Counted from the first letter of the stretch, positions 1 through 9,860 are shown. The stretch: 64,000 bases of DNA from Colwellia sp. PAMC 21821 (GCF_002077175.1 NZ_CP014943.1:1240001-1304000), one strand, 5' to 3'. Numbers and translations are program-made. Notes: generated by a model not told the origin, from the sequence alone.

Positions 1-664
1 TTAATAGCTGCTGGTATTCTTGTTTACGTTTTCGATGTAGGTAGTCAACGACGATATATACAACAACCATAAAGCCATTAGCCATTAAATATGCCGATAA
101 AACTGCTTTGCTACTTGTTTGACTTACGGTATATACAAACCAATTAATCAGCGGTAAAAACGGTAAAAATGAAATTTTTGTAATCCACATGTATTGCATT
201 GATGATTTACTGCTCGCTATCGCATTGTCTATAGCTTTTTCAGGACTGTCACAAAGCTGTGACCATGTTGCGACACGGATCTTAGTTTCAAAATAAACAA
301 AAATTAGTGACAACAAGCTGCCGAGTCCAAGATAAATATTAAAAGGCTCTCCCCATTCGCCATTATATACACCGTATAAAAATGCAATAAATAAAGCGAT
401 GGTTGCAACAATATTTAGTGCGAAACAAAATTTTGCGCCAATAGTTCTACGCCGTGTTCGCTTCACTAAAGCTAACACATCGGTTTTTATCGTCGGTTGT
501 GTTTGCCAATCTTGAGTGAGCTCTGCCCAAGCATCATCCGGTAATTCAGGCATATCAGCACTTTGCTTTTCTCTATGAGACAGCAGTATTTCTGTAGAGA
601 CATGTTCGCTGGTTGATTGCTCACTTTCGCTCGCCATTTTAATTTTATCGTTTTCTTCACTCAT
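1..664 (-). CDS. Membrane protein partnered with an ECF sigma factor (C-terminus off the window)
   Basis: Reading leftward from ATG at 664 the frame stays open to the window edge (about 221 codons), so the C-terminus is missing. The first ~70 residues are acidic and soluble. Four hydrophobic segments follow, roughly residues 78-98, 108-125, 160-180 and 188-205, then a basic tail. Its ATG overlaps the stop of the ECF sigma gene by four bases (ATGA), so the two are translationally coupled. That arrangement is typical of an anti-sigma or membrane sensor partner, but I see no zinc-binding HxxxCxxC anti-sigma motif, so the regulatory role is inferred from position only. Confidence 0.7.
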   Translation of the reverse strand, partial: MSEENDKIKMASESEQSTSEHVSTEILLSHREKQSADMPELPDDAWAELTQDWQTQPTIKTDVLALVKRTRRRTIGAKFCFALNIVATIALFIAFLYGVYNGEWGEPFNIYLGLGSLLSLIFVYFETKIRVATWSQLCDSPEKAIDNAIASSKSSMQYMWITKISFLPFLPLINWFVYTVSQTSSKAVLSAYLMANGFMVVVYIVVDYLHRKRKQEYQQLL

Positions 665-1269
665 ACTGCCTCCAACAATTGCATCAATTTTGCCTTTGCT
701 CTTTGTAGCCTAACGCCAACTAAGTTAATAGATATTGCTAACACGTCAGCAATATCTTGATAACTCATCCCCTCAAGCGCCAAGGTTATGACTTGCTGCT
801 GTTCAAGCTTCAGCTGACGAATGGCATGAGCAAGTCGCTGTTGTCTTTGGTTTTGATCTAGTGATTGATATGGTGTGAGTTGCGGACAAACTGAAGTATC
901 ATTTATTACTGGTTCATAACTCGTGCTATCTACCGGCTGAAAACCTTGCTCTGTTTTTACCGTTTTAACGGCTTTAGCGACATGCGTTGCTAAAACATTA
1001 TGAGCAATTCGCGCAATAAAAGTTTTAACGGCTGAGTCGGCACGAAAGCTAGGTAAAGCTCGCCATATGTTTAAGGCAATTTCTTGAAAAAGCTCTTCTT
1101 GAATTGCAGGAATGGCTTCAAAGCCATTAATAATATGACGCAGGAGTTTCTCATGTTCAGAAATCCAGTTAATAAATATTGCTTGATTGCTCAATGAATA
1201 ACCCAGTTTATGTTTAGCCGTTTTAAAACAGTCTTGTTTTTGGATGACTAATTCTACTGGGTTATTCAT
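661..1269 (-). CDS. RNA polymerase ECF-type sigma factor
   Basis: A 202-residue sigma-70 family protein of the extracytoplasmic-function class, which directs RNA polymerase to a small stress or envelope regulon. Region 2 is visible around NIWRALPSFRADSAVKTFIARIAHN. Region 4 is a clear helix-turn-helix near the C-terminus with the LALEGMSYQDIADVL and NLVGVRLQRAK signatures. I start at the ATG at 1269, seven codons inside the longest frame, because AGGA lies about eight bases upstream; the longer form would use TTG. It sits between a NatB-type permease and the coupled membrane protein. The region between sigma regions 2 and 4 is longer than usual. Confidence 0.88.
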   Translation of the reverse strand: MNNPVELVIQKQDCFKTAKHKLGYSLSNQAIFINWISEHEKLLRHIINGFEAIPAIQEELFQEIALNIWRALPSFRADSAVKTFIARIAHNVLATHVAKAVKTVKTEQGFQPVDSTSYEPVINDTSVCPQLTPYQSLDQNQRQQRLAHAIRQLKLEQQQVITLALEGMSYQDIADVLAISINLVGVRLQRAKAKLMQLLEAV

Positions 1270-1293
1270 TTTATACAATCCTACTGACAATCT

Positions 1294-2457
1294 CTAACTC
1301 AACGACATCACTACTTTTTCAGAGGTTAAACGTTTGGCTAATATTAGCACCAATGCCACGGTTAAACCGATGGTCGCCATACTGGTAAATAATAAGGCGT
1401 TCCAATCTATCGGTAAGCCTTTAAATACATCTTCCATTAACAATGACTGACCCGAAATCGGCACCCATTCGACCCAAGCAGGTTTGTCATCCATCATCAT
1501 TAACGCAAATGGGATGAAGCTAGGCGCCATGATTAACATAGTCACCGTTGATTGCGCCTCTTTGAAACTCTTGGCCTGAAAAGCGAATAATAATTGTAGT
1601 GAAGCCGCCAGAAAGCAAATAGGTACCAATAACAACAATAAAATTGCAAAGGTACTGGCATCAATACTAAAACTTGCACCTATCTTGGTAAGGTCAACAA
1701 AGTTCATCGCAACGGAGGTAAGTACTAACATTAAGATAATGGAGATAATGGAAATTGAACTGGCGCAGCTCAACTTAGCTAACACTATTTTTAAGGTGCT
1801 AACAGGCTGGCACAATAACATTTCCAATACATTGCGCTCTCTTTCGCCAGCGCTGGAGTCAATCGCCACCGGTAAACCTGACATAAACGCAGCCATCATT
1901 AAATAGACTCCTAAAATTAGAGAGATCATCACCGCATTACTACTGGGCAGTGAAGTATCTTGCTCAAGTAGTTTAATGGGTTGCAATAATTTCGTATCAA
2001 TACCGCGCACTAATAGCCGCTTATAACCTATTATCAGAGAGTGTTCGCTCACAACATCTTTAATGCGCCGAATAGGCGATGATAACGACTTCTCGTTGTA
2101 ATCCGCGCGTAAGGTCAATTCAATGGGTTTGCCAGCGGCCATATCTTCAGTGAAAGTATCTGGAATACTCAATTCAATATTACGCTCATTCCAGTTACGC
2201 TCTTCATCTTCAGGTACATCAGCAAAAGATAAAATGTTCTCGTCTTGTAGTGCTTTAATCAGTTTTGGTGCATGTTGCTCACCACTATATTTTACATATA
2301 CTGCGGGGTTATCCACGGCTTCTTTAATCGCCACTTTTAACATCACCATAATCATAACGGGCATCAATAAGGCCATGCTCATCGCCACCATTAAGGCGCG
2401 CCTGTCACGAAAAGCTTCTTTAAACTCTTTCACCATTAAGGCTTTTAATTGCATCAT
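1294..2457 (-). CDS. ABC-2 type transporter permease, NatB-like
   Basis: This 387-residue inner-membrane permease is of the ABC-2/NatB class, which exports Na+ or small compounds with a NatA-type ATPase. It has one N-terminal membrane helix (about residues 20-45), a soluble domain of about 130 residues, and then five or six C-terminal helices. The stretch SSAGERERNVLEMLL before the third helix is characteristic of NatB/CPBP-type exporters. The ATG overlaps the stop of the ATPase gene by four bases, so the two are translationally coupled. The substrate cannot be read from sequence. Confidence 0.85.
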   Translation of the reverse strand: MMQLKALMVKEFKEAFRDRRALMVAMSMALLMPVMIMVMLKVAIKEAVDNPAVYVKYSGEQHAPKLIKALQDENILSFADVPEDEERNWNERNIELSIPDTFTEDMAAGKPIELTLRADYNEKSLSSPIRRIKDVVSEHSLIIGYKRLLVRGIDTKLLQPIKLLEQDTSLPSSNAVMISLILGVYLMMAAFMSGLPVAIDSSAGERERNVLEMLLCQPVSTLKIVLAKLSCASSISIISIILMLVLTSVAMNFVDLTKIGASFSIDASTFAILLLLLVPICFLAASLQLLFAFQAKSFKEAQSTVTMLIMAPSFIPFALMMMDDKPAWVEWVPISGQSLLMEDVFKGLPIDWNALLFTSMATIGLTVALVLILAKRLTSEKVVMSLS

Positions 2458-3200
2458 GCTGCTACTCCTTCATCTGAGCCTATTAATTTAACGAAGGCAT
2501 CTTCTAATAATTTCTCGCCCGCTAAATCACATAACTCTTGTGGCGTGCCTTGAGCCGCTAACTTGCCATTTGAAACGATAATCACGCGATCACACAGTGC
2601 AGCAACCTCTTGCATTACATGGGAAGAAAATAAAATACAATGACCCTTTTCTTTAAATTTAGCTAAATGGTTACGCAAAACTCGTGTACTCATCACGTCT
2701 AAACCGCGGGTTGGCTCGTCGAGTACAAAATTTTTCGGTTGATGTACTAAAGCCTGAGCTAAAGTCACTTTCATGCGTTGGCCTTGAGAAAAACCCACTG
2801 TTTTGCGATGTGCTAATTCTGTCATTTCTAAATCAGAGAGAATTTGCTCAATGGCGGCATGCTTATTAGCGCCTTTCATGCCATGTATGCTGGCAAAATA
2901 ATCAATTTGTTCATAAGCGGTTAGTCGTTCATATAAACCAAACTTATCAGGAAAAATACCTAAGAGCTTGCGTGCCTTAATAGGTTCTTCTGTTACTTTA
3001 ATGCCATCAATCGTCGCGTAGCCCTCATCCGCTCGAAGTAAACCGTAAAGCGTCCGTAAACAGGTCGTTTTACCCGCGCCATTTGGACCTAATATGCCGG
3101 TAATTTCACCATCTTTGGCAGTAAAAGATAGGCCATCCAAGGCTTTAACGGTATTTTTCTTACTGACAAAACTTTTATGTAAATTATTAACTTCAATCAT
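2454..3200 (-). CDS. ABC transporter ATP-binding protein, NatA-like
   Basis: A 248-residue ABC ATPase that powers the NatB-like permease encoded directly downstream. Walker A is GPNGAGKT at residues 38-45. The Q-loop and the signature FSQGQRMK follow, with Walker B FVLDEPTRGLD and the switch histidine in SSHVMQE. Length and order match the NatA/CcmA family. The gene lies four bases after the peptidase gene upstream and overlaps natB, giving a peptidase-natA-natB-sigma order on one strand. It is assigned to NatA rather than a nutrient importer because no periplasmic binding protein is present. Confidence 0.92.
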   Translation of the reverse strand: MIEVNNLHKSFVSKKNTVKALDGLSFTAKDGEITGILGPNGAGKTTCLRTLYGLLRADEGYATIDGIKVTEEPIKARKLLGIFPDKFGLYERLTAYEQIDYFASIHGMKGANKHAAIEQILSDLEMTELAHRKTVGFSQGQRMKVTLAQALVHQPKNFVLDEPTRGLDVMSTRVLRNHLAKFKEKGHCILFSSHVMQEVAALCDRVIIVSNGKLAAQGTPQELCDLAGEKLLEDAFVKLIGSDEGVAA

Positions 3201-3203
3201 GAC

Positions 3204-4712
3204 TTATTCCTTTGCTTCGGTTGGCATAGGGCTCGGCGATACTTCTGCTACTACGCCACCATTTAGACCTACCATAAATGACTCGTCAGGGATCTCTTCT
3301 AGACATGACTCATCAAGTTCCTTTGGCGCTTGTTTTTCTAAAAATTCATTAACTATTGTGATACCACAAGTTGTAGAAGCTACTATATGTGCGTTATTTT
3401 TAGATATAATGTGATGACTATTAGGTAAATTTACATGGGACTTTTCGCCATTACTCGCTGGCGTTACAGGATCTAATTCACCTGACATAATGAGGGTTGG
3501 AATATCAGCGGTTACTGTTTGATAAAATTCATTACTCGGTTGATACTTAGGCCAAGCAGAACATACTTTGCCAACCATCACTAAACTCATGCCTTTAGCG
3601 AAACTGTTATCAGCGTCATCAGCTTTCATGTCGGCAGATATTTTTGGATAGTCTTCATTGCAAACAATATTAAAATGCAAACCTATATATATGCCCATAC
3701 CACCTTCGCCCTGTGCGATAAGGCCGGCCAATGGTTTATAGTTACCTAAATACGCTTGATGAATTAATAAGGGTACTAAACTCCGCGTTTCCATCGAGTA
3801 CAATTGCATTTGTATAGCAGAAATAAACTTATCATTACTGATAGTAAATGCAGTATTGGTCCCTAATCTTGGGTGAGCAATTTCTACTGTGACAGGTGCT
3901 TGTAATAATTTATCAGTTATGGCGCTAAACTCTTTGGCCAAATCAGGGTAATGTCCAGCACAACTTGTCTCATTCTGGCAGTTTTCGATTAGCTTGATAA
4001 AAGACTGCTCAGCACTTTTACCAAACAAGCCAATTGGCACTTCAATTGGACCAACACTGTCGAGTACCACACTCTTTAACGATACTGGAAACATACGCAT
4101 ATAAACTAAACCCGCACGTGTGCCATAAGAGCCGCCATAAATATGGACCTGTTGATGATCTAGCGCTGCTCGAACCGCATCAAAGTCTCGAATAGAGTTT
4201 TCTGAGTTATATTGACTCAAGTCACCTGTAAGTTGAGCTATACATTGCTCAATATCAGTAATTGAAAAGTCTTCTGGTAGACTGGTGTAGGGATCTACTT
4301 CCAATGAATCTTCACATTGCAATGCATGCGACTTGCCGGTGCCACGTTGATCGATAAGGATTAAATCGCGAGTCTTTCTGATTTCATTAAAGCCACGGTA
4401 AATATGACTAGCAAGCTCAGTTGCTGCCTGACCAGGCCCTCCGGCTAAGAACATTAACGGCAGTTTTTCTTTACTGTTATCTATCGCGGGTAAGACAACA
4501 AAATTAATATCAATTTGAACACCGTCGGGTTTTTCATAATTTTCTGGAGTCACTAAGGTGCCGCATTGCACTTGCTGTCTTATGCCATTTACATGGCAGT
4601 TTTCTAACGTCAATTGCTGGTCTGAAATATTTTCAGCCAAACTAATGTTACTAAGCCCTATCACCCAAATGAGTAAGTTCGCTTTAAATAAATTATTCCA
4701 ATTTATTGTCAT
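3204..4712 (-). CDS. Secreted alpha/beta hydrolase, S33 (proline iminopeptidase/tripeptidyl aminopeptidase) family
   Basis: This 502-residue exported hydrolase probably removes N-terminal residues from peptides in the periplasm. It has an N-terminal signal sequence (hydrophobic to about residue 26, ending SLAEN). The oxyanion region AGGPGQ and the DQRGTGKS strand are typical of S33. The nucleophile elbow is GGSYGTR (serine near 195). The acid lies in SGELDPVTP and the histidine in NNAHIV. AAGGAAG precedes the ATG. It is the first gene of the natAB-sigma operon, so the export system may act on peptides or envelope stress. Exact substrate is unknown. Confidence 0.85.
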   Translation of the reverse strand: MTINWNNLFKANLLIWVIGLSNISLAENISDQQLTLENCHVNGIRQQVQCGTLVTPENYEKPDGVQIDINFVVLPAIDNSKEKLPLMFLAGGPGQAATELASHIYRGFNEIRKTRDLILIDQRGTGKSHALQCEDSLEVDPYTSLPEDFSITDIEQCIAQLTGDLSQYNSENSIRDFDAVRAALDHQQVHIYGGSYGTRAGLVYMRMFPVSLKSVVLDSVGPIEVPIGLFGKSAEQSFIKLIENCQNETSCAGHYPDLAKEFSAITDKLLQAPVTVEIAHPRLGTNTAFTISNDKFISAIQMQLYSMETRSLVPLLIHQAYLGNYKPLAGLIAQGEGGMGIYIGLHFNIVCNEDYPKISADMKADDADNSFAKGMSLVMVGKVCSAWPKYQPSNEFYQTVTADIPTLIMSGELDPVTPASNGEKSHVNLPNSHHIISKNNAHIVASTTCGITIVNEFLEKQAPKELDESCLEEIPDESFMVGLNGGVVAEVSPSPMPTEAKE

Positions 4713-5124
4713 TTTATCTTCCTTTTAAAATATTGACTGCTTAGTCTTAACATTGTCGACTTTATTACACTTTTTTTAAAATATATTTATTTCAATACAC
4801 GCTAATGGCTAAAATTATCTATTACAGTCAAAAAAATACGTTAAGAAGTTTGCAAAGTTCTCTGTCGTCATTTGCAAAATAAGGCTAAAAAATTTTGCCG
4901 TTAAGTATCGACAGTATATTTGATATGTAAACTATAAATTTATCTATTTATTATCTCTATCTCACCTATTAAGTAGATATCCCTAATCCACTTCACCCCT
5001 TAAAAATAAGCTAATAGGTCTAAAACATGCAATTACACGAAATAACAGAATTAATCATTCACATATTCCTAAAATAACGATAAAGTCTATTATAGGAATT
5101 AACCGCCAAATAAGAGGATGACTG
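4713..5124. other. Intergenic region, no gene seen
   Basis: This AT-rich spacer separates the divergent peptidase and EF-hand genes and must hold both promoters. I see no RNA gene, repeat or convincing operator in it. Confidence 0.5.
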
Positions 5125-5343
5125 ATGGAATTAAATCAGTGGGTAGATGAACTATTTGAAGTGTTTGATGAAGATAAGGATGGGGTCATCAATAGAAGTG
5201 AATTTGTCGAATTGATTGACTGCTTATTACAAGATAAGGGCATTCGTATGTGTGAAACCATATTCAATCGCTTTGATAAAAATCATGACAACTCGATTTC
5301 AAAAGATGAGTTGCGTGAAATGGTCATCGATCTCGCCTTGTAG
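5125..5343 (+). CDS. Small two-EF-hand calcium-binding protein
   Basis: A 72-residue cytoplasmic protein made almost entirely of two EF-hands. The first loop is DEDKDGVINRSE and the second DKNHDNSISKDE. Both have Asp/Asn ligands at positions 1, 3 and 5 and a terminal Glu, so both should bind Ca2+. There is no signal peptide or membrane segment. AGAGG lies eight bases before the ATG. Bacterial calmodulin-like proteins of this size have no settled role, and nothing nearby names a partner. A second, exported EF-hand protein is encoded at 14,904-15,209. Confidence 0.85.
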   Translation: MELNQWVDELFEVFDEDKDGVINRSEFVELIDCLLQDKGIRMCETIFNRFDKNHDNSISKDELREMVIDLAL

Positions 5344-5350
5344 CTCTTAT

Positions 5351-5385
5351 TTGCGCTTATATATCACCCGTTTATTTAAGCGCAA
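5351..5385. terminator. Stem-loop after the EF-hand gene
   Basis: Perfect 9-bp arms ttgcgctta (5351-5359) and taagcgcaa (5377-5385) lie just after the stop. There is no strong T-run, so termination is only likely. Confidence 0.4.
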
Positions 5386-5569
5386 CTTGATCATTGATTG
5401 ATCGTAAAATTAGCATTTAACCTTTTGAGTTTAACCATAAAAACTCAGCATTCAGCTCATTCTAAAAATAAAACTAAATTTCAAAGTCCTCTCTGTCGCC
5501 TGATACTAAGCGCTTTATATTTCACCAAGTCCATTAAGTACGATCGGTTTTTATACATTCACTACTTAT

Positions 5570-5611
5570 TTAATTCAGTTGGTTTAATTCAGTTGGTTTA
5601 ATTCAGTTGGT
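5570..5611. repeat. 14-bp tandem repeat, three copies
   Basis: Three exact copies of ttaattcagttggt stand head to tail in the 425-bp gap between the EF-hand gene and the hemolysin III gene. The rest of the gap shows no gene. Copy number could vary between strains. Confidence 0.9.
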
Positions 5612-5768
5612 TTAAGCCAGGCTTTAGCAGCCTTTATTTCTCAACGATAATATCATCACTCTCCACTTTCATCGAGTTCAGAACAGCAAAGGTCAGACCA
5701 CTAGCATTCAAAGCCATGGTTTGCTATCATACTCAGCGTACAAGTGTACACTGAAATAGGAATATAAC

Positions 5769-6404
5769 GTGCAAATTCAAGAATACGGCGTAGCGGAAGA
5801 AATTGTCAATGCAGTAAGTCATGGGCTAGCGGCATTGCTTAGCGTTGCTGGCTTAACCCTTTTAGTGACTTTAGCCTGGATACAAATTGACATGATGAAG
5901 GTGATCAGTTTTAGCATTTATGGTGCTAGCTTAGTTTTGCTATTTAGCGCTTCTACGCTTTATCATGCGTTATTACATGAACGGGCAAAAAGCATATTCA
6001 AGTTACTCGACCATTGTGCTATTTATCTATTGATCGCGGGAACATATACCCCGCTAATGCTAGTGACATTAGGTGATGACATTGGCCCGCCCATATTAGC
6101 AATTATATGGGGCTTAGCCATTTTAGGTATCGCGTTTAAGGTTAAGTTTGGTAATAAATATAAAAAATTATCTCTCTCAACTTATTTAGGCCTAGGCTTA
6201 ATATCCCTAACATTCATACATAAACTGAATGAAAAACTTGCACCTGAAGGTATGTTTTTACTCGCGTTGGGAGGTATTATTTATGGTTTAGGCACTATTT
6301 TTTATGTCAGAAAAAACAAAAAGTACAGCCATGCAATTTGGCATTTCTTTGTATTTTCAGCCGCTGTTTGTCATTTTTTTATGATATTTTTTTACGTACT
6401 TTAA
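5769..6404 (+). CDS. trhA: Hemolysin III family (PAQR-like) membrane protein
   Basis: A 211-residue integral membrane protein with seven predicted helices, in the hemolysin III/YqfA/TrhA family. E. coli TrhA helps maintain membrane energetics and fluidity. Family marks are the N-terminal EIVNAVSHGLAA, the conserved SASTLYHAL, the histidine in KLLDHCAIYLLIAGTYTP and the C-terminal HAIWHFFVFSAAVCHFF, whose His residues correspond to the metal site of PAQR proteins. The start is GTG with TAGGAA just upstream. It stands alone. Haemolytic activity should not be assumed from the name. Confidence 0.9.
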   Translation: MQIQEYGVAEEIVNAVSHGLAALLSVAGLTLLVTLAWIQIDMMKVISFSIYGASLVLLFSASTLYHALLHERAKSIFKLLDHCAIYLLIAGTYTPLMLVTLGDDIGPPILAIIWGLAILGIAFKVKFGNKYKKLSLSTYLGLGLISLTFIHKLNEKLAPEGMFLLALGGIIYGLGTIFYVRKNKKYSHAIWHFFVFSAAVCHFFMIFFYVL

Positions 6405-6543
6405 TGACCCAAAACGGCTATAAAACAAGGTAATACTGTCGGTCGGTATTTATTTATGCCGACAACTTATTAAACAATAATGATAGTCGGTATAATCAAG
6501 GCAGCGATTAAACACAAGGAGTTCAGCATTATTTGGACTCGAT

Positions 6544-7704
6544 TCAAGCTGTGCTCTGAAGCAAAAAATGCTCAAATAAACCCAGTGTGTTAGCGAAGCT
6601 TTCTTGCCCTAATCCTAAGCGAAAGTAGCTTCCTTTAAGTCCAAAAAGCTCGCTTGGCAGCGCTAAAATCCCACATTGCTTAGCAAGTTTTTCTGACCAA
6701 GTGACTATCGATGTTATATGTTTAACCTCAACAAGTGCCAATATCCCAGCTTGTGGTGGGGTCCAGCTTAGCTTGTTTGAATGCCGAGCAATAAGGGCCG
6801 AAAAAAGCTCAATATTATCGAGAATAAGCTGATTATTAGTGGCTAAAATTGCTGTGCTATTTTTCAACGCTATAGACGCTAGTTTTTCATCTATTTTAGA
6901 ACAACTAATAGAGTTAACGGTTTTAATAGCAATGATACGTTGCACTAAAGTCATATCAGGTGTTACCGCCCAACCAATGCGAACTCCCGCCAGCCCTAAG
7001 CTTTTCGACATTACACCAACAACAATACTTTTTGGGTAATCTAAAAAACTATGTGCTAAAGCTAGATTATGGTAATTACTTGCTTGCGAAACATCATCAC
7101 TTAATAAATAACACTGATAGTATTGAGCCAGTTTTAAAATTTTATCGGCTAGTTCGGTATCAATAATACTACCCGTTGGGTTGTGTGGTGAATTAAGCAC
7201 AATAAGCTGAGTTTTCTCATTCACAACTTGATTAAAGTCATCAATATTGACTTGCCAATGGTTGTCAGTGCATAGCTTGATTTCTCTCACAATAACGCCC
7301 ATCGACTTGGCCATATTAACCAAAGATGGATAGCTTGGCGTCATTACAACAATTTCATCACCAGCACTTAACACGGTCTGATAAATAGCCGAAAGTGCTT
7401 CTTGTGCTCCACAAAATGTCACCGCGTTATTAGCGTCGACTATTCTACTGTGGTTGTTTAAATTTTGATGGAAATTGACGATTTCTTGTCGTAATAGCTC
7501 ATCACCTTGAATCGGTGAATACTGCAAAAGCGTACTACTAATGGCCGTAGTTTGAGAATCACTTGAAAAAGAATGATCAGATCCCAGCTGACATAACTGC
7601 CCCATCGTTAAAGCTTGTGCGGTCGAGTCACTTAAATTGTACTTAATATAGCTCGCTAGGCGCTGACTAAAAGCAATGTGTTTGGGCAAGTTAGATTCAA
7701 GCAT
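6544..7704 (-). CDS. ovoB: PLP-dependent fold-type I enzyme, probable ovothiol sulfoxide lyase
   Basis: This 386-residue enzyme belongs to the class I/II aminotransferase fold. NSPHNPTG is the cofactor-contact loop, SDDVS carries the aspartate that pairs with the pyridine nitrogen, and VMSKSLGLAGVRIGW holds the Schiff-base lysine. By sequence alone it would be called an aminotransferase. Its place 47 bp downstream of ovoA on the same strand makes OvoB the best reading. OvoB cleaves the C-S bond of 5-histidylcysteine sulfoxide to give 5-thiohistidine, which the OvoA methyltransferase domain then methylates. The assignment therefore rests mainly on context. Confidence 0.75.
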   Translation of the reverse strand: MLESNLPKHIAFSQRLASYIKYNLSDSTAQALTMGQLCQLGSDHSFSSDSQTTAISSTLLQYSPIQGDELLRQEIVNFHQNLNNHSRIVDANNAVTFCGAQEALSAIYQTVLSAGDEIVVMTPSYPSLVNMAKSMGVIVREIKLCTDNHWQVNIDDFNQVVNEKTQLIVLNSPHNPTGSIIDTELADKILKLAQYYQCYLLSDDVSQASNYHNLALAHSFLDYPKSIVVGVMSKSLGLAGVRIGWAVTPDMTLVQRIIAIKTVNSISCSKIDEKLASIALKNSTAILATNNQLILDNIELFSALIARHSNKLSWTPPQAGILALVEVKHITSIVTWSEKLAKQCGILALPSELFGLKGSYFRLGLGQESFANTLGLFEHFLLQSTA

Positions 7705-7751
7705 CAGCTAAATATCCATTTTTAAGTCAATAACCCTATTAATACTAACAC

Positions 7752-9860
7752 CTACTTTGCTCGCCAAACACTAAGCTCGCAGTGAGATAAATTGAAATTA
7801 CGCGCTGAATCTGCAACAACTCGAGTTAATTCCTTTTTAGAGATCGGCTCAAAGTCAGTACTAAGCTGATGAGTTAATGCATCAATACCTGATAAATTTT
7901 CACCATTTACTTTCACGCCACTGAGCCATTTAGACTTTTCTGTTGTCTCTAGCTGGTAGTTATAATCTGAAACTATAATCAATAAACCTGATGGGTTCAG
8001 ACGACTTATGGCGTTCGCTAGTAACCTTTTAGGATCATAACTTTGCTCCAAAGCGTGCTGGATCAAAATAACGTCATAGTGATTAAAGTTATCTTTTAGG
8101 TTACAGCCATCGGCCTGGCTAAATAATATGCTTTCAGCATTAACGCCTTTAACCTTATCAGCTAAAGTAATTTCATTATATTGGCAAATATCGCCTTCGA
8201 TAGTATGGGTATACCGAACACTTTTGCCCGTTTGTAATTGCACCCCATACTGTATCGTACGAGCAGAAAAGTCTATCGCGTCTATATGTTGAAAATGTTG
8301 GCTCAGTTCAAATGCGACTCGTCCAACACTACAACCTAAGTTAAGTAAACGCTTCGCGGTAACCTGTTCAGTCCCAATAACGCTTATAACTTTCTTTGCT
8401 ATTTGCTGGCCATAATTTTCATAACCAAGCGTATTATCGCCAAAATAACACTCAAGTTGCTGGCAAATATCTTTACTTGTTTCATACTTATTGACTGATA
8501 CTGAAGGATTTTTGGCTTGATCGCTCAACACATAACGAAAACCTGCATGTTGATAAAAGTGTCGGCGAAAAGCATAACGCGAAGATCCTAAAGTCTCATT
8601 GCCTGTTGAAATCCAAGAGCCACCTTTTATTAAGTTATGCTTACCATCAAAAGTCGGTGTAGAAAAGTCATCATATAAAGGATGCACTTTAAAACCATCG
8701 AAGCCATCAATCGCCGAGTCCGTCCACTGCCAAGTATTGCCAATAACATCGAAAAATTCACCATTTTGATGTTGGTTAACAGGACAAGAGGATGCATAGT
8801 AAGCTAAATCAATGTTACCGGGTACGTCTCTCCACTGGTGCTGATCGCCAGCAATATGCTTTCGAAGACAGTACCACTGTGCTTCAGTAGGTAAACGAAT
8901 AAACCCGCTAGTGCTTTCTTGTCGCCACTGACAAAATGCTTTTGCTTCTAAAAAGTTAACTTCTACCGGCCAATCTAACGGCAAGGGCATTTCACTTGCT
9001 AAGTTGCGTTGATAATATTCACCATTATTATATCGCCAAAATCTCGGCATTTTAGCTTTTGTGAAGTCTAACCATGCTAAGCCTTCTTCACACCAAAGCG
9101 TTGTAGTTTGATAACCTCCAGCAGCAACAAAAGCCATGTATTCATGATTAGACACTAAAAATTTTGCGGCACTAAAGTCATCAACAGTTACCGATTGATG
9201 ACCATACTCATTATCCCAACCAAAGGTGTTGTCCTGTGGCTTTTTTCCCAAAGTTAAGGTTTGTGACTTCACTGGAATAAAGGCATTTTCAGGTGCAGCA
9301 GCAGAATGCAGACACGGCTGCCACTGAGCTTTGATTGTTAGCCATTTCAATGGCAACATGCGCATGATCACCGAAGATGTTTCAAGGTGAATACGCTCGT
9401 GCTCACAACCCATCAATATAATCCACGCTAGTGAGTCTTGGGTAATAGGTAAACTAAACTCCATGGTATCAATCAAATCTAACACTAGGTCATATACTTG
9501 CTGACGATAGCCTCTGACTTCATCAACGCTTGGCCAGTCATAGTGCTCGCTGTTGAGATCGTCCCAACTCATTTCATCAACACCAACAGCACAAATAGCT
9601 TCCAAATGACTGTTAACACGTTTTGTTATGTATTTGCCTAAGATCAATTTATTGATATAGAAGGTCGCGGTGTGACCAAAGTAAAAAACCAACGGATGCC
9701 GCAACGGCTCGGGCCGTAAAAAATACGCATCATCGTTATTGATAAGTGAGAATAATGACTCGTATGTCGACCAAGTATTTTTAAAGTACGCGGTTAACTC
9801 TTGTCGCTTTTCTGCTATCGTGTTGCCATCAAGTTTTGGCGTATTCAATTGATTTATCAT
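7752..9860 (-). CDS. ovoA: 5-histidylcysteine sulfoxide synthase with methyltransferase domain, OvoA
   Basis: OvoA joins cysteine to the imidazole of histidine with O2 and non-haem iron, and its C-terminal domain later methylates the product to ovothiol A. The 702 residues hold an N-terminal DinB-like bundle with the iron ligands (HPLVFYFGHTA near 55 and HERIHLE near 165-171, i.e. HxxxHxE). A formylglycine-generating/sulfatase-modifying domain follows (about 200-450, with FIRLPTEAQW and GGSWISTGNE). The C-terminus is a SAM methyltransferase (about 480-702, with LNLGCSVGRVAFEL). EgtB lacks this fused methyltransferase, which separates the two. Length matches OvoA. Confidence 0.93.
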   Translation of the reverse strand: MINQLNTPKLDGNTIAEKRQELTAYFKNTWSTYESLFSLINNDDAYFLRPEPLRHPLVFYFGHTATFYINKLILGKYITKRVNSHLEAICAVGVDEMSWDDLNSEHYDWPSVDEVRGYRQQVYDLVLDLIDTMEFSLPITQDSLAWIILMGCEHERIHLETSSVIMRMLPLKWLTIKAQWQPCLHSAAAPENAFIPVKSQTLTLGKKPQDNTFGWDNEYGHQSVTVDDFSAAKFLVSNHEYMAFVAAGGYQTTTLWCEEGLAWLDFTKAKMPRFWRYNNGEYYQRNLASEMPLPLDWPVEVNFLEAKAFCQWRQESTSGFIRLPTEAQWYCLRKHIAGDQHQWRDVPGNIDLAYYASSCPVNQHQNGEFFDVIGNTWQWTDSAIDGFDGFKVHPLYDDFSTPTFDGKHNLIKGGSWISTGNETLGSSRYAFRRHFYQHAGFRYVLSDQAKNPSVSVNKYETSKDICQQLECYFGDNTLGYENYGQQIAKKVISVIGTEQVTAKRLLNLGCSVGRVAFELSQHFQHIDAIDFSARTIQYGVQLQTGKSVRYTHTIEGDICQYNEITLADKVKGVNAESILFSQADGCNLKDNFNHYDVILIQHALEQSYDPKRLLANAISRLNPSGLLIIVSDYNYQLETTEKSKWLSGVKVNGENLSGIDALTHQLSTDFEPISKKELTRVVADSARNFNLSHCELSVWRAK

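Noticed and set aside
7752..9860. Ergothioneine enzyme EgtB
   Set aside because: The fused C-terminal SAM methyltransferase and the length of 702 residues fit OvoA instead.
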